A DNA stretch of 64,000 bases, from assembly GCF_022347765.1 (NCBI RefSeq), contig NZ_JAKRFZ010000011.1, positions 62,001 through 126,000 on the forward strand, given 5' to 3'. The position numbers were made by a program, and so were the translations under genes. Positions 47,565 to 56,067 of this stretch are shown one piece after another; within the stretch, counting starts at the first letter, position 1, and the number at the start of each line of letters is the position of its first letter. The notes beneath the pieces were generated by a model. The model was not told the origin of the DNA. It did not search any database and was given only the letters and a program-made list of their open reading frames with translations. The DNA comes from Pseudoalteromonas sp. OOF1S-7 (GTDB lineage: Bacteria; Pseudomonadota; Gammaproteobacteria; Enterobacterales; Alteromonadaceae).

Positions 47565-48575
47565 CTAATTAGGTTGTACGGCTTTAATTTGGCTAATATA
47601 GCCTGTTGATGACAGCTGATGGGTAACCTCTGTGATAAACCAGGTGCCTTCGAGGTGGTCCACTGATTTATCGACCGTGATTAATGCGCCGGCAACAATG
47701 TCTGGATTGCCAGGCACCGTAAGTCGAACCGCCCCGTGTGTGCGTTTCAAACGCGTCAATTGACTGGTGGCAGCAGCCTGCGCACTGGCTTCATCGGGAT
47801 AAAGGTAAGGTAAAGTGATCACAGGCGCCCCCCTACCCGCCTGAACCACTACCCGCTGCGCCAGTTCTGGGTCGTGGTAATAGCTCTGTACTGCTCCCAC
47901 TAAGTGATAATGAATACTCTCCCTGGACCAGTGTATAATTTGATGTTTGCCTAGTGTGGCCGAGGTCACGGTTTGCCCGGACAATGACTGCCCAGTTCCC
48001 TGAGTTACAAACAGCAGTTTACCCGCCGCCACTTTCATCACGGCATCGTAGCGCTGAGCAAGCCGCGTCAGCAACTGCATGTCACTTTCACTTTGTTCCA
48101 GATGAGGCAGGGTGATACTTTGTAACGCCTCACTGACCCCGCTTTGCAGGCCATATTCTGCGGCAATTTGCGCCACCAGGTCACCTAGTGTGACGGGCGT
48201 TTCACTCCCTTGCTGCGGCCAGGAACGAAACCTCGGTGATTTAAAGTCGGCATCCCACATAATGCTGTTGCCATACAAAGCCAGTGCTCTGGCAGGTCCT
48301 GTGAGTTCATACGCACCCACATCAAATTTCCCCACCGGCGTAAGTGCGGCATGGGTGTCCGGCGTGCCATCTTTATACCCCAATGCGATTTCCAGCACAT
48401 TACCCGGCTTGGGAAGTTGGATCGGCAGCTCCTCCAGGTTATCAAACCGCACCATACATACATCACTGAGTAAACCCGTTCGCTGCGTTACACTGACCTC
48501 AACGATCCGATCTTTAAGACTTTTGGTGACTTCATTGCCATTCGCTCTGATAGAAAAATAGGGTTGTTGATTCAT
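47565..48575 (-). CDS. D: Phage tail protein D (baseplate hub, late control family)
   Basis: This 336-residue protein belongs to the P2 gpD/phage late control family, which forms the hub at the centre of contractile-tail baseplates. It resembles T4 gp27 and the N-terminal part of VgrG. Visible hallmarks: RIVEVSVTQRTGLLSDVCMVRFDN at the start, GAYELTGPARALALYGNSIMWDADFKSPR in the middle, LTRLAQRYDAVMKVAAGKLLFV, and GNPDIVAGALITVDKSVDHLEGTWFITEVTHQL at the end. It is the last gene of the cluster, 2 bp after gene X, matching the P2 order T-U-X-D. No lysozyme domain is attached. Confidence 0.93.
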   Translation of the reverse strand: MNQQPYFSIRANGNEVTKSLKDRIVEVSVTQRTGLLSDVCMVRFDNLEELPIQLPKPGNVLEIALGYKDGTPDTHAALTPVGKFDVGAYELTGPARALALYGNSIMWDADFKSPRFRSWPQQGSETPVTLGDLVAQIAAEYGLQSGVSEALQSITLPHLEQSESDMQLLTRLAQRYDAVMKVAAGKLLFVTQGTGQSLSGQTVTSATLGKHQIIHWSRESIHYHLVGAVQSYYHDPELAQRVVVQAGRGAPVITLPYLYPDEASAQAAATSQLTRLKRTHGAVRLTVPGNPDIVAGALITVDKSVDHLEGTWFITEVTHQLSSTGYISQIKAVQPN

Positions 48576-48577
48576 AA

Positions 48578-48790
48578 CTAATCCCAGATATTGATCACAT
48601 GCTTAGTCTTAGGCTTAGGCAACTCTGGCAAGAAAATTTCAATGCCAGCCGGGTAGATGGCACCCAGCCCCGCCAGTCCCGTATTAGCACCCAACACTTT
48701 TTCCACGGTACCGGAACTCTGTCCATAATGACGATAGCAGATCAGATCCAGACAATCGCCATCACGAGTTACATACGTTACACCTTTCAT
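48578..48790 (-). CDS. X: Phage tail protein X (LysM-like)
   Basis: This 70-residue protein is of the P2 gpX family: YVTRDGDCLDLICYRHYGQS is the LysM-like motif, and AIYPAGIEIFLPEL is the conserved end of the domain. In tails it contributes to the baseplate-tube assembly around the hub, and the LysM fold may touch peptidoglycan. It lies 9 bp after gene U and 2 bp before gene D, so the genes are translationally linked. Confidence 0.92.
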   Translation of the reverse strand: MKGVTYVTRDGDCLDLICYRHYGQSSGTVEKVLGANTGLAGLGAIYPAGIEIFLPELPKPKTKHVINIWD

Positions 48791-48799
48791 AACACCTCC

Positions 48800-49255
48800 T
48801 TATTCGGGTTCCTTCAGTGCCGCCTGATAACGACTTAATCGCATTGCAAACTGGATCTCCCTGGGAATACCATCGTTGAAAAACAAGGTGCGGGTTTCAC
48901 TGATACTGCTGATCACCCATTTACCCAGTACCCGACCCACACTGGGATTGGTCTTGCCACTTTCCTCCACATAGCCCAGGGTCAGCGGCTGTCCCTTGGC
49001 CGCCTCATCGCGCATATAATCGAGCTGTTTTAAGCCGTTTTCGACGATCTGTGGAAATATGGTGCCTTCCAGATCCAGCGTTTGTTCACCCACCCCGATA
49101 AACTGCATCAGCGGGCTGTTTTTATTGGTTGGAGCATCAAGCGACTTCCAGCGATATTGTGTGTCATATTTCAATTTATTGAATGCCGCTGTACTGACCG
49201 AGAATTTATAGTCGCCCAGCTGCATCATGTGTCTGGCATGATTGGAATTGCTCAT
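48800..49255 (-). CDS. U: Phage tail protein U (gpU)
   Basis: The 151-residue product matches the P2 gpU family: MMQLGDYKFSVSTAAFNKL at the start, YRWKSLDAPTNKNSPLMQFIGVGEQTLDLEGTIFPQI in the middle, and the end GIPREIQFAMRLSRY. In P2-like phages gpU is needed for tail assembly at the baseplate together with D and X. It follows the tape measure gene by 27 bp and has the usual family length. Confidence 0.93.
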   Translation of the reverse strand: MSNSNHARHMMQLGDYKFSVSTAAFNKLKYDTQYRWKSLDAPTNKNSPLMQFIGVGEQTLDLEGTIFPQIVENGLKQLDYMRDEAAKGQPLTLGYVEESGKTNPSVGRVLGKWVISSISETRTLFFNDGIPREIQFAMRLSRYQAALKEPE

Positions 49256-49282
49256 TGTTCACCTGAATTATGAAATGTGGGC

Positions 49283-52200
49283 TCAAGCCACCTGATTAAA
49301 ATAACGCGCATTTAAGTCCCGAATGGCTTGTTGCTGCTGCTGTTCGAGAAGCTGCTTAACCTGAATGGCAATGTCCTGAGCCTGTTCGCCATGGCGCGCA
49401 TTCACTGTGATACTGGCGTTCACCGTGACCTGTGCAGCCTGATATGCGGCGCTGTTGTGCGCCGCAGCAGAGGCAACCTGACTGACGTTCGGCTCAGACG
49501 CAACGGATAACACCTCAGGCGCAGTCACCATCTTGCCCTCCTGAGCCTCAACACCAGCTTCTGTGTCCGCTTTGCTCCCACTCAACCAGTTGCTCATCTG
49601 CGAGCCAACGGCTGTGTTAGTGATAAATCCAGCCAGCGGGGCTGCCATCTTCAACCAGGGGTGACGACTGCTCTCCATCAACCCACTTATTGCTTTGGCT
49701 GAGAACATGCCGCCGAGCGTGCCGCCAATCACACCGGCTTTTTGCGAGCCACTCAATGACTCATCATTAGCGGCCTGCCATACGGTGTGGTAGTTCAGCG
49801 CATCACCCACAAAGTTGCCGACTCTGGCCACTTTATGGGCGCGACTCTTATCATTTCCACTGAGTTCAGCCAGCGCAGACGCAGTACCTGCGGCCAAATT
49901 AAATGGATTGATAAACTGGTTTTTGATAAAGCCTTCGGCCAGACCCAGCACATTATTACCATCGCCACCTTGTGGTGCCGTGCCGGACACGCCGGCATCA
50001 TTCGTTGCAATCCGGGGTGTCCCAACATTACCGCTGATATCTGATGTCACCTGAGATTTAGCGGGTTCATCATCCGTAAACCAGCCACCAAGCTTCTCAC
50101 CCAGCCAGCCGCCAACAGACTCACCGCCCATCGCGCCCAGCGCGCCACCAACCAGACCGCCTATGGCAGTGCCAATACCCGGGATCACTGAACCAATGGC
50201 TGCACCAGCTGCGGCGCCTGCCCAGGCACCGCCGGCACCGCCGACGGCACTGCCAACCTGCTGAGTTTTCTGCTCAGCACTGAGGCTGTCATCTGACAGC
50301 GTGGTCGCGACGTCAACGGCGCCCATCACGGCACTCAGAGGAGCAGCCAGTTTACCGAACATTTTGACCCCTGGCAGGCGACCAAATAATCCACCTTTTT
50401 TCCCGGCAAACTGCCCCAGTTTGCCCGCCCTGGCATCGTTTGCCGCAGCCTGTAGCGAGATCGATTTCGATGTTGCCCCCGGAAGCTGCCTGCCACGGTC
50501 GAGTGTGCGGATCGTATTGCCCTGTGGCGCTGGCTTACGCTTATTTTTCCTGCTGGTGCTCTCTTCACGTTCTGGATCAGTCTGGCCCTTGCCTTTTCCT
50601 TTATGACGCCCTCGTTTAGAGCCTGATCTAACCTTTGATTTGCCTTTGCTTTTGCGCTTTCCTGACTGCTTTTTCTTTTCTTCAGGCTCGTCTTCCAGGT
50701 GCCCGTCAAGGTCATCAAAGACACTGGAGGCTTCGACGTCCCCTTCGGAATCGCCAAATCGCCCTGAACCTGTCAAAAACTCAGATGCAGCGTCGCCCAG
50801 AGACGACAAGTCGCCGTTCATCAGCCCTTTAAAATCCAGCTTGCTGAGCGCCCCTTCATGTTGCGTCAACAATGAGGCCGCGCCGTCCATGCCAAACGCA
50901 TTCAGCAGATCCGGTGCAGCAGACACCAGTGACGACAAGTCGCCATCCAGCACGCCTTTCACGTCAAGCTTTTGGAACACCCCGGCATGTTGTTGCAACA
51001 ACGCGGCGGCATCATCCATACCAAAGGCGCTCAGCAGCTGAGGGCCCGCTTCAGTCAAAGAAGACAAGTCACCGCTCAGCAGAGCGTCCACATCGAATTT
51101 CTGTAGCGCTGGTAAAGCCGACTCAAGCAGGATGCTTGCGTCACCCAGGTCCAGTGCTTTAAGCAAGTCCGGGGCGGCGTCCATCAGGCTGGAGACATCC
51201 CCCTGCACTATGTGCTTCAAATCAAGCTTGGCCAGCCCGGGAATGGCGGTTTGTAACCTGTCTGCGGCGTCGTCCAGCTCAAATGCGCGTAATACTTCGG
51301 GCGCGGCATCCAGCAGACTGCTGAGATCCCCTTCCATAATCGCCGGGGCATTGAGCTTACTTAGCACCGGCGTGGCCTTTTGCATTGCTGCCGACGCTCC
51401 GGGCATGTCCAGCGCATCAAATATGGCCGGAGCAACCTCACCCAGTGAAGCCAGCTCGCCGCGCATCATGCCCTGGATGTCCAGCTTTTGCACAATGCCA
51501 GCGTGTTGCTGCAGCAGGGCTGCCGCATCTTCCATCCCCAGTGCATTGAGCAGATCCGGGCCGGCTTCAGCCAGAGAAGTCAGATCACCACTGAGCATTC
51601 CATCGACATCAAATTTTTGTAATGCCGGTAGCGCGGCAGCCATCGCCGTGCCCGCATCCCCCAGCTCCAATGCACTCAGCAACTGAGGTGCCACAGTCAT
51701 CAGAGTGGACACATCGCCCTGTGCTATGCCTTTGAGGTCGAGCTGGGTCAGGCTGGGTATTGCGCCCTGCAATTTGTTGGCAGCCTCTTCCAGTTCAAAT
51801 GCACGCAGTACCTCAGGCGCAGCGTCCAGTAAACTGCTTAGGTCACCTTTGATGATTGCAGGCGCGTTGAGTTTACTGAGCACTGGCAAGGCTTTTTCCA
51901 TCGCCTGTAGTGCACCCGGCATATTCAAGGCCTGAAATAGCTGCGGAGCAGCCTGAACCAGGGAATCCAGCTCCCCTGAAGCAATTGCCGGCATATCCAG
52001 TTGCGCAAGTGCGGGCAAGGCTTGTGCAACGCTGGCCGATACGCCGTCCAGTTGCAGCGCACTGAGCATGTGCGGCAGCTCTGATGCCAATACCTGTGCA
52101 TCACCACGCAATGCACCTGATAAGTCTAACTGTGCCAGTGCCGGTAGTTCTGAGGCCAATACCTGGTGCAGCTGAGGCAAGTCGACCGCGTCAATCAACG

Positions 52201-52969
52201 CGGGTAAAGCCGTTTTTAGCCCACTCAGGTCCCCTTCGAGCAACGACTTGAGATCCAGATTTTGCAATACCGGCACTGCGGATTGAAACGCCGCCACTGC
52301 CTGGCCAAGATCCAGTGAGCGCGCCATTTCGGGCACCAAAGTGGTCAGGCTGTCCAGTTCAGCATTCACTGACTGAGACAGCGCAGTCACGGCCGAACCA
52401 TCCACTGCGCCCTCAGCAGCCGCTGTCGCCAACGCATCACTGCCTGTGCCTGCGGACGTATTGAGTTCAAGCGTCTCCTGACGAAGCCCGGGTGCGTTTA
52501 CCGGCGCAAAATCTGGTGCCGTTGTGGTTGCAATCTGGCTGACTCCGCCAGGCTGAGATGCTGGTGCATTTTGAGCTGCGAGGCGCGCAATCACAGTGCC
52601 AAGGTTATCCAAAGACGCCAGCAAAGCGTCTGACACCTCAGCAGAAGCCGGATTATCGACACTCAGACTGACAGCGCCTGCGCCTGCGCCTGAAGCAGGC
52701 TGCGCCGACGGCCCCTGTTGCGCCAGCACGGATTGCAGGCGTTTTTGCAATTCGCCACTTTGAGGGACTAAAAACGTCAGCGCCTGAAGTTGTGCAAGTA
52801 ATTGTCCGATGGACATGGCACTTGCCTCACTTTGCTGCTGCAAAATACGCAGAGCCTGACCCAGTTTTGCTAGTCGCTGGTCCACGCCATTGCTCTGCGC
52901 CAGGCGATATTTAACTTTGTTTTTGGCCCCGCCAGGAGCACGAAGATGTTCGACAGTTCCTTGTTTCAT
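49283..52969 (-). CDS. T: Tail tape measure protein with long 43-residue repeat array
   Basis: This 1228-residue protein stands where P2 encodes gene T. The N-terminus is a coiled coil (~30-95), followed by an Ala/Thr/Pro-rich linker. Residues ~195-740 form about 13 consecutive units of exactly 43 residues, with a core of GDLSSL, AAP, LL.AL and LPALQKLD. A basic/Ser-rich segment (~755-800, many Lys and Arg) follows, then Gly/Ala-rich hydrophobic helices (~890-960, GGAGGAWAGAAAGAAIGSVI), as usual for tape measures that enter the membrane. The C-terminus ends in Gln-rich helices. ATG 52969 has AGGT upstream. Length fixes tail length in this family. Confidence 0.9.
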   Translation of the reverse strand: MKQGTVEHLRAPGGAKNKVKYRLAQSNGVDQRLAKLGQALRILQQQSEASAMSIGQLLAQLQALTFLVPQSGELQKRLQSVLAQQGPSAQPASGAGAGAVSLSVDNPASAEVSDALLASLDNLGTVIARLAAQNAPASQPGGVSQIATTTAPDFAPVNAPGLRQETLELNTSAGTGSDALATAAAEGAVDGSAVTALSQSVNAELDSLTTLVPEMARSLDLGQAVAAFQSAVPVLQNLDLKSLLEGDLSGLKTALPALIDAVDLPQLHQVLASELPALAQLDLSGALRGDAQVLASELPHMLSALQLDGVSASVAQALPALAQLDMPAIASGELDSLVQAAPQLFQALNMPGALQAMEKALPVLSKLNAPAIIKGDLSSLLDAAPEVLRAFELEEAANKLQGAIPSLTQLDLKGIAQGDVSTLMTVAPQLLSALELGDAGTAMAAALPALQKFDVDGMLSGDLTSLAEAGPDLLNALGMEDAAALLQQHAGIVQKLDIQGMMRGELASLGEVAPAIFDALDMPGASAAMQKATPVLSKLNAPAIMEGDLSSLLDAAPEVLRAFELDDAADRLQTAIPGLAKLDLKHIVQGDVSSLMDAAPDLLKALDLGDASILLESALPALQKFDVDALLSGDLSSLTEAGPQLLSAFGMDDAAALLQQHAGVFQKLDVKGVLDGDLSSLVSAAPDLLNAFGMDGAASLLTQHEGALSKLDFKGLMNGDLSSLGDAASEFLTGSGRFGDSEGDVEASSVFDDLDGHLEDEPEEKKKQSGKRKSKGKSKVRSGSKRGRHKGKGKGQTDPEREESTSRKNKRKPAPQGNTIRTLDRGRQLPGATSKSISLQAAANDARAGKLGQFAGKKGGLFGRLPGVKMFGKLAAPLSAVMGAVDVATTLSDDSLSAEQKTQQVGSAVGGAGGAWAGAAAGAAIGSVIPGIGTAIGGLVGGALGAMGGESVGGWLGEKLGGWFTDDEPAKSQVTSDISGNVGTPRIATNDAGVSGTAPQGGDGNNVLGLAEGFIKNQFINPFNLAAGTASALAELSGNDKSRAHKVARVGNFVGDALNYHTVWQAANDESLSGSQKAGVIGGTLGGMFSAKAISGLMESSRHPWLKMAAPLAGFITNTAVGSQMSNWLSGSKADTEAGVEAQEGKMVTAPEVLSVASEPNVSQVASAAAHNSAAYQAAQVTVNASITVNARHGEQAQDIAIQVKQLLEQQQQQAIRDLNARYFNQVA
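50969..52258 (-). repeat. Tandem 129-bp (43-codon) repeats within the tape measure gene
   Basis: Unit 1 starts at codon 238 (nt 52258), and units 1-11 each occupy exactly 43 codons. A degenerate unit 0 precedes them (codons ~195-237) and a truncated unit 12 follows (from codon 711). Units 3-6 (51485-52000) and 7-10 (50969-51484) are a higher-order 516-bp duplication: unit 4 and unit 8 are nearly identical, as are 5/9 and 6/10. Confidence 0.92.
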
Positions 52970-53133
52970 AGATTTACCTGAAAGAGTTAAGTGGTGTTAC
53001 CAGAAAATGCAGTGGGATATGATCTGTATTGGCATTGCTAAGCAGCCTGAGAAAAGCCACTGAGCAATGCCTGAGATTGGAACCACAAACATGCGCCAAA
53101 GCGCATGCCTGCAGTGGAATGACCCGCGATGGT

Positions 53134-53259
53134 TCAGGACACTGAGGTTGCCTCTTTGTAGTCAACCGCTGCGTTAAACCAGTCGATTAGTTCATCTTCG
53201 GTCAACGCATTGAGTTCGGTCAGGCCCCAGCCGGTGTATTTGGCTAAGGCGATAACCAT
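53134..53259 (-). CDS. E': Tail assembly protein E' (GpE family), read by -1 frameshift or independently
   Basis: This is a 41-residue frame beginning ATG 53259: MVIALAKYTGWGLTELNALT continues EDELIDWFNA. It shows the GpE family hallmark (Y-x-G-W-x-L-x-E-L-x-x-L-x-x-x-E-L) seen in the E' extension of P2. The frame is -1 relative to gene E and is open back into the 3' end of E, so ribosomes slipping there would give an E-E' fusion of about 129 residues. No good ribosome-binding site precedes 53259, favouring expression as the fusion. It is absent from routine calls because of its size. Confidence 0.85.
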   Translation of the reverse strand: MVIALAKYTGWGLTELNALTEDELIDWFNAAVDYKEATSVS

Positions 53260-53264
53260 GGCTC

Positions 53265-53522
53265 TTAAGCGCCTGGGCGGGATACGAGAAAAGCCTGTAA
53301 GGTCTCTCTGAGCTTCACAAAGTCGCTCCAGTCAAGCTCTTCGACGATATCCGGTGAGACTTCACACAAATTGGAGAAGTAACGAATTTCACTTTCCGAC
53401 TCGCTGATATCTGCCTTATCCACCATTAACCGGTCACGTACTTTTGGTCGTCTCATTGTCAGTTCGGCATACTCATGCCCGTCAACCGTAATTGGAAATG
53501 CCAGGGTAATGATTTCTTTCAT
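53265..53522 (-). CDS. E: Tail assembly chaperone E (gpE)
   Basis: The 85-residue product matches the P2 gpE/tail assembly family (TAC): ITLAFPITVDGHEYAELTMRRPKVRD continues through an acidic helix (ISESESEIRYFSNLCEVSP) to LREALQAF-like LRETLQAFL. It lies between tube gene FII and tape measure gene T, exactly as in P2. Chaperones of this kind coat the tape measure before the tube polymerises. The last codons include GCTTTTC (53288-53294), a likely slip site into the E' frame. Confidence 0.9.
   Translation of the reverse strand: MKEIITLAFPITVDGHEYAELTMRRPKVRDRLMVDKADISESESEIRYFSNLCEVSPDIVEELDWSDFVKLRETLQAFLVSRPGA
53288..53294 (-). other. Candidate -1 frameshift site between E and E'
   Basis: On the minus strand GCTTTTC spans codons GCT-TTT-C; a Phe tRNA on TTT can re-pair on the preceding TTT after a -1 slip. 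Downstream the -1 frame is open for 51 codons into E'. In P2 the equivalent site is T-TTT-TTG at the same place. Confidence 0.65.
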
Positions 53523-53620
53523 GCTTTTGCTCCTATTATTGTTTTCTCAGTACGCAGGTGGGCACCCCCTGGGGATTAAACCAGCAAGAAGCACCCACCA
53601 CATCAAGGCAAGAACGCGAA

Positions 53621-54130
53621 TTAAGCGCCAATCGCAGCGCGTAACAGTGCCATTTGATCTGTACCATTGATTTTGCGTACGTCGTTGTACAAATCAATTT
53701 CGTAGATCACTTCGTTGTTGATCTCCAGCTTGTACTTCTGCACGGTATATTGCAGCGTCAACTTAGCTTCTTCGCCGTCTTTCCAGTTGCCCATGTCGAC
53801 TTCTTTGAAGAACCCTTCAAGCGTCACAACCACTGGCTGTGGCGGCTGACCTTGTGCCTGAATCGCACCACGCGCTGTCAATGGCGTTGTTGCACCGCTC
53901 CAGTCACCCAGCAGCTTCATCATGTCAGCATTGTATTCAAGTAACGTGATGTTACCTTCCAGTTTCTCAAGCTGGCCCACGTCCAGCTCAATCGGTGCCT
54001 GAAAGCCCGATGTCACTTCGCGGGTTTTGACTGTGACTTTTGGCAGCTGAATTTCATCCGCAATGCCCAGGTAGCCTTTGCCGTCTACGAACAGTTTGAA
54101 TTTTTTAAGGATTTTAGGAGACATTGCCAT
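53621..54130 (-). CDS. FII: Tail tube protein FII
   Basis: This 169-residue protein belongs to the P2 FII major tail tube family: MAMSPKILKKFKLFVDGKGYLG at the start, ITLLEYNADMMKLLGDW, and the end VDMGNWKDGEEAKLTLQYTVQKYKLEIN followed by YEIDLYNDVRKING. It polymerises into the inner tube. Its start codon overlaps the sheath stop codon by one base (TAATG), so sheath and tube are made in coupled fashion. Confidence 0.95.
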   Translation of the reverse strand: MAMSPKILKKFKLFVDGKGYLGIADEIQLPKVTVKTREVTSGFQAPIELDVGQLEKLEGNITLLEYNADMMKLLGDWSGATTPLTARGAIQAQGQPPQPVVVTLEGFFKEVDMGNWKDGEEAKLTLQYTVQKYKLEINNEVIYEIDLYNDVRKINGTDQMALLRAAIGA

Positions 54131-55290
54131 TATACGATTTCCTCTAGGTAGTTATTTGTCAGAATGCTCTTGAAGGTGATGTGCTCAGCCGGGGTTGGCG
54201 GCGTAAAGTCAAAGCTGAAGTAAACCTTGCCAGCCTGGAGGTTTTCCGGTGTATTCAGCTCTTCATCTGCCCAGATCTCGCCACCCAGGATTGCACCTTG
54301 CGCTTTCAGGCTGTCCAGGTAAGACTGCACGCTTTGCTTCACATCTTCGATATAGGTTTTGGTGATGTTGCGGTCAACTGCCCACATATGCGCACGCAGT
54401 AGTGAGTCATTGATCATATCCGCGGTACGAACCACTGACAGGAAGGCCCATTTCGGGTCACCGGAACAGGTGCGGTTACCCCATAGCTTGAAGCCATTCT
54501 GGCGGATGATCGTCGCGACATCATTTTCGTTCAGGTGATTCGCACGCGCTTGTTTGTCACCCAGCTGGAAGTCCACTGGGCGAGCTGTACCGACGATGCC
54601 ATTCATGGCCGTGTTACTTGGACTCCACCAGAAACCGCGATCGTTATCCGATTTGGCAATCATACCCGCAACACGTGCACTGGCTGGCTCAACCTGTTCG
54701 GCTCCGTCTTTGAACACGCGAACATGTGGGTCCACCAGGAATACACGACGTGAACTCTGATCACCCCGATACTCAATGGCTTTCGCATCTGTGGTATTCG
54801 GACCATCTGCGATGATCACCGCACGTAGTCGCTCAGCCACACCCACTAATTTGCTGACGACAGGGTTCGCACCGCCATCACGTTGATGCGTGTAACCCGG
54901 AGCAACCAGAATACGTGGTGCAACACCCAGTACAGACTCGGCGCCCAAGAATGCAAACACCCCTTTGTACTTGCCATCATCCGTTGAATCGTCTGTCATG
55001 GCTGTCATCACAGCCGCTTCATCTGCACCTTCAACACGTACCACAACCACAGCGGCGCCCGCCTGGTCAAAAATGCCACTCAGTGCAGCAGGCAGTGTAC
55101 CTTCAGTACCCAGCTTTTCTGCCTCACTGCGTTTACCTGCGATTAATACTGGTGTATTGGCCGGGAAAGCGTCTGTATCTGCGCCAGGAGCAGTACCGAT
55201 AACACCAATAACCGAGCTTTTTACAGTTTTAATAGGACGCGTACCAGATTGCGCCTCGATGACTTCTACACCGTGTAGAAATTCAGACAT
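54130..55290 (-). CDS. FI: Contractile tail sheath protein FI
   Basis: The 386-residue product has the P2 FI length and motifs: FLHGVEVIEAQSGTRPI, SVIGVIGTAPGAD, RILVAPGYTHQ, GFWWSPSNTAMNGI, LWGNRTCSGDP and the C-terminal LGGEIWADEELNTPENLQAGKVYF, ending in strand TFKSILTNNYLEEIV. Sheath subunits contract to drive the tube through the target envelope. It is the first gene after an internal terminator, so FI-FII-E-T-U-X-D looks like one transcription unit. Confidence 0.96.
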   Translation of the reverse strand: MSEFLHGVEVIEAQSGTRPIKTVKSSVIGVIGTAPGADTDAFPANTPVLIAGKRSEAEKLGTEGTLPAALSGIFDQAGAAVVVVRVEGADEAAVMTAMTDDSTDDGKYKGVFAFLGAESVLGVAPRILVAPGYTHQRDGGANPVVSKLVGVAERLRAVIIADGPNTTDAKAIEYRGDQSSRRVFLVDPHVRVFKDGAEQVEPASARVAGMIAKSDNDRGFWWSPSNTAMNGIVGTARPVDFQLGDKQARANHLNENDVATIIRQNGFKLWGNRTCSGDPKWAFLSVVRTADMINDSLLRAHMWAVDRNITKTYIEDVKQSVQSYLDSLKAQGAILGGEIWADEELNTPENLQAGKVYFSFDFTPPTPAEHITFKSILTNNYLEEIV

Positions 55291-55324
55291 AGATATCTCC
55301 TTTAAAGGTATGTCAATTAGCTAA

Positions 55325-55376
55325 TAAAAAAGCCACAGATGTGCAGCGACAAAACGCAGCACAATTGCTGTGGCTT
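55325..55376 (-). terminator. Rho-independent terminator between W and FI
   Basis: On the minus strand AGCCACAG (55375-55368) pairs with CTGTGGCT (55338-55331), with further pairing inside (GTGC/GCAC). A run of T (55330-55326) follows. It separates the baseplate transcript from the sheath-tube-tape measure transcript. Confidence 0.85.
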
Positions 55377-55415
55377 AAGTTGAAAAATATGTTGAGAAAA
55401 TTAAAAAATCAGAAC

Positions 55416-55751
55416 TTAGATTTGGATCCCTTCGATGGTTACCGGTTCACCATTGATCAGGTATAAGCCTTCAATGGCGATTGATAATTTGCCGTCTCCG
55501 GCCGGGTGCACCGCCACCCCTTCAAGTGCGAACCTCGGCTCCCATTGCTCAAGAGCATTGGAAATGGCAATGGTAATATCACCAACCAGAGAATGTGAAA
55601 ATGGCCGGTCAATGAGTTCAAATAAACCGCAGCCATACTCGCGACGCATCACCCGACTTCCCTTGGGGGTCGTCACAATATCGCGAATACTTTGTTTCAG
55701 ATGTTCAACACCCCCCAATGGCTTACCTGTCTTGGCATGCATGCCAATCAT
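55416..55751 (-). CDS. W: Baseplate wedge protein W (gp25-like)
   Basis: The 111-residue protein belongs to the gp25/P2 gpW family: GVEHLKQSIRDIVTTPKGSRVMRREYGCGLFELIDRP, with conserved Glu in an EPR-like patch (QWEPRFALEGV). It forms the wedge that starts sheath polymerisation. Its start overlaps the PAAR gene stop by 4 bp (ATGA). Confidence 0.93.
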   Translation of the reverse strand: MIGMHAKTGKPLGGVEHLKQSIRDIVTTPKGSRVMRREYGCGLFELIDRPFSHSLVGDITIAISNALEQWEPRFALEGVAVHPAGDGKLSIAIEGLYLINGEPVTIEGIQI

Positions 55752-56065
55752 GTTTCACCTCCTTTATTACCCACTATGAACTGAGCATACCCATCTTCGA
55801 GCTTTGCGTTACAACTACTGGTATCGCCCACTCGGACGACCGCCTTCCCCCCAATGGTAAAGCCCGGTGCACCTTTTGTTACCGTGTGCCCTGCGTGAGG
55901 CGGCAGCTTGCTGTCTTTGCTGTGTAAGTGCACGGACAATACGTCACCAACACACAACACGGCATCTTCACCGACCTTAAAGGTGCTTTGCGCTGCGGCC
56001 ACCGTGGCTGGGTTGTAATCATCGTGCAAATTGGTTTGGGCTTTATTCAACGAAATGGCTGGCAT
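55748..56065 (-). CDS. PAAR-like spike tip protein
   Basis: The 105-residue protein has the beta-rich repeated pattern of PAAR-type tips (DAVLCVGDVLSVHLHSKD, HAGHTVTKGAPGFTIGGKAVVRVGDTSSCNA). His and Cys positions could bind a metal at the point. Such proteins sharpen the central spike of contractile injection machines. It sits between V (spike) and W (wedge), overlapping W by 4 bp and separated from V by 2 bp, which supports the role. Confidence 0.85.
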   Translation of the reverse strand: MPAISLNKAQTNLHDDYNPATVAAAQSTFKVGEDAVLCVGDVLSVHLHSKDSKLPPHAGHTVTKGAPGFTIGGKAVVRVGDTSSCNAKLEDGYAQFIVGNKGGET

Positions 56066-56067
56066 AG

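Noticed and set aside
50301-51935. Long open frames on the plus strand across the tape measure gene (for example 51132-51686, 50640-51041)
   Set aside because: They are antisense shadows of the repetitive 43-codon array; they share its periodicity, have no ribosome-binding sites and look like low-complexity Ser/Arg/Ala protein.
49283-52969. The repeat protein as a toxin, adhesin or solenoid effector
   Set aside because: Gene order (E, T, U, X, D) and hydrophobic Gly/Ala segment with Lys-rich linker fit a tape measure; no secretion or toxin signature.
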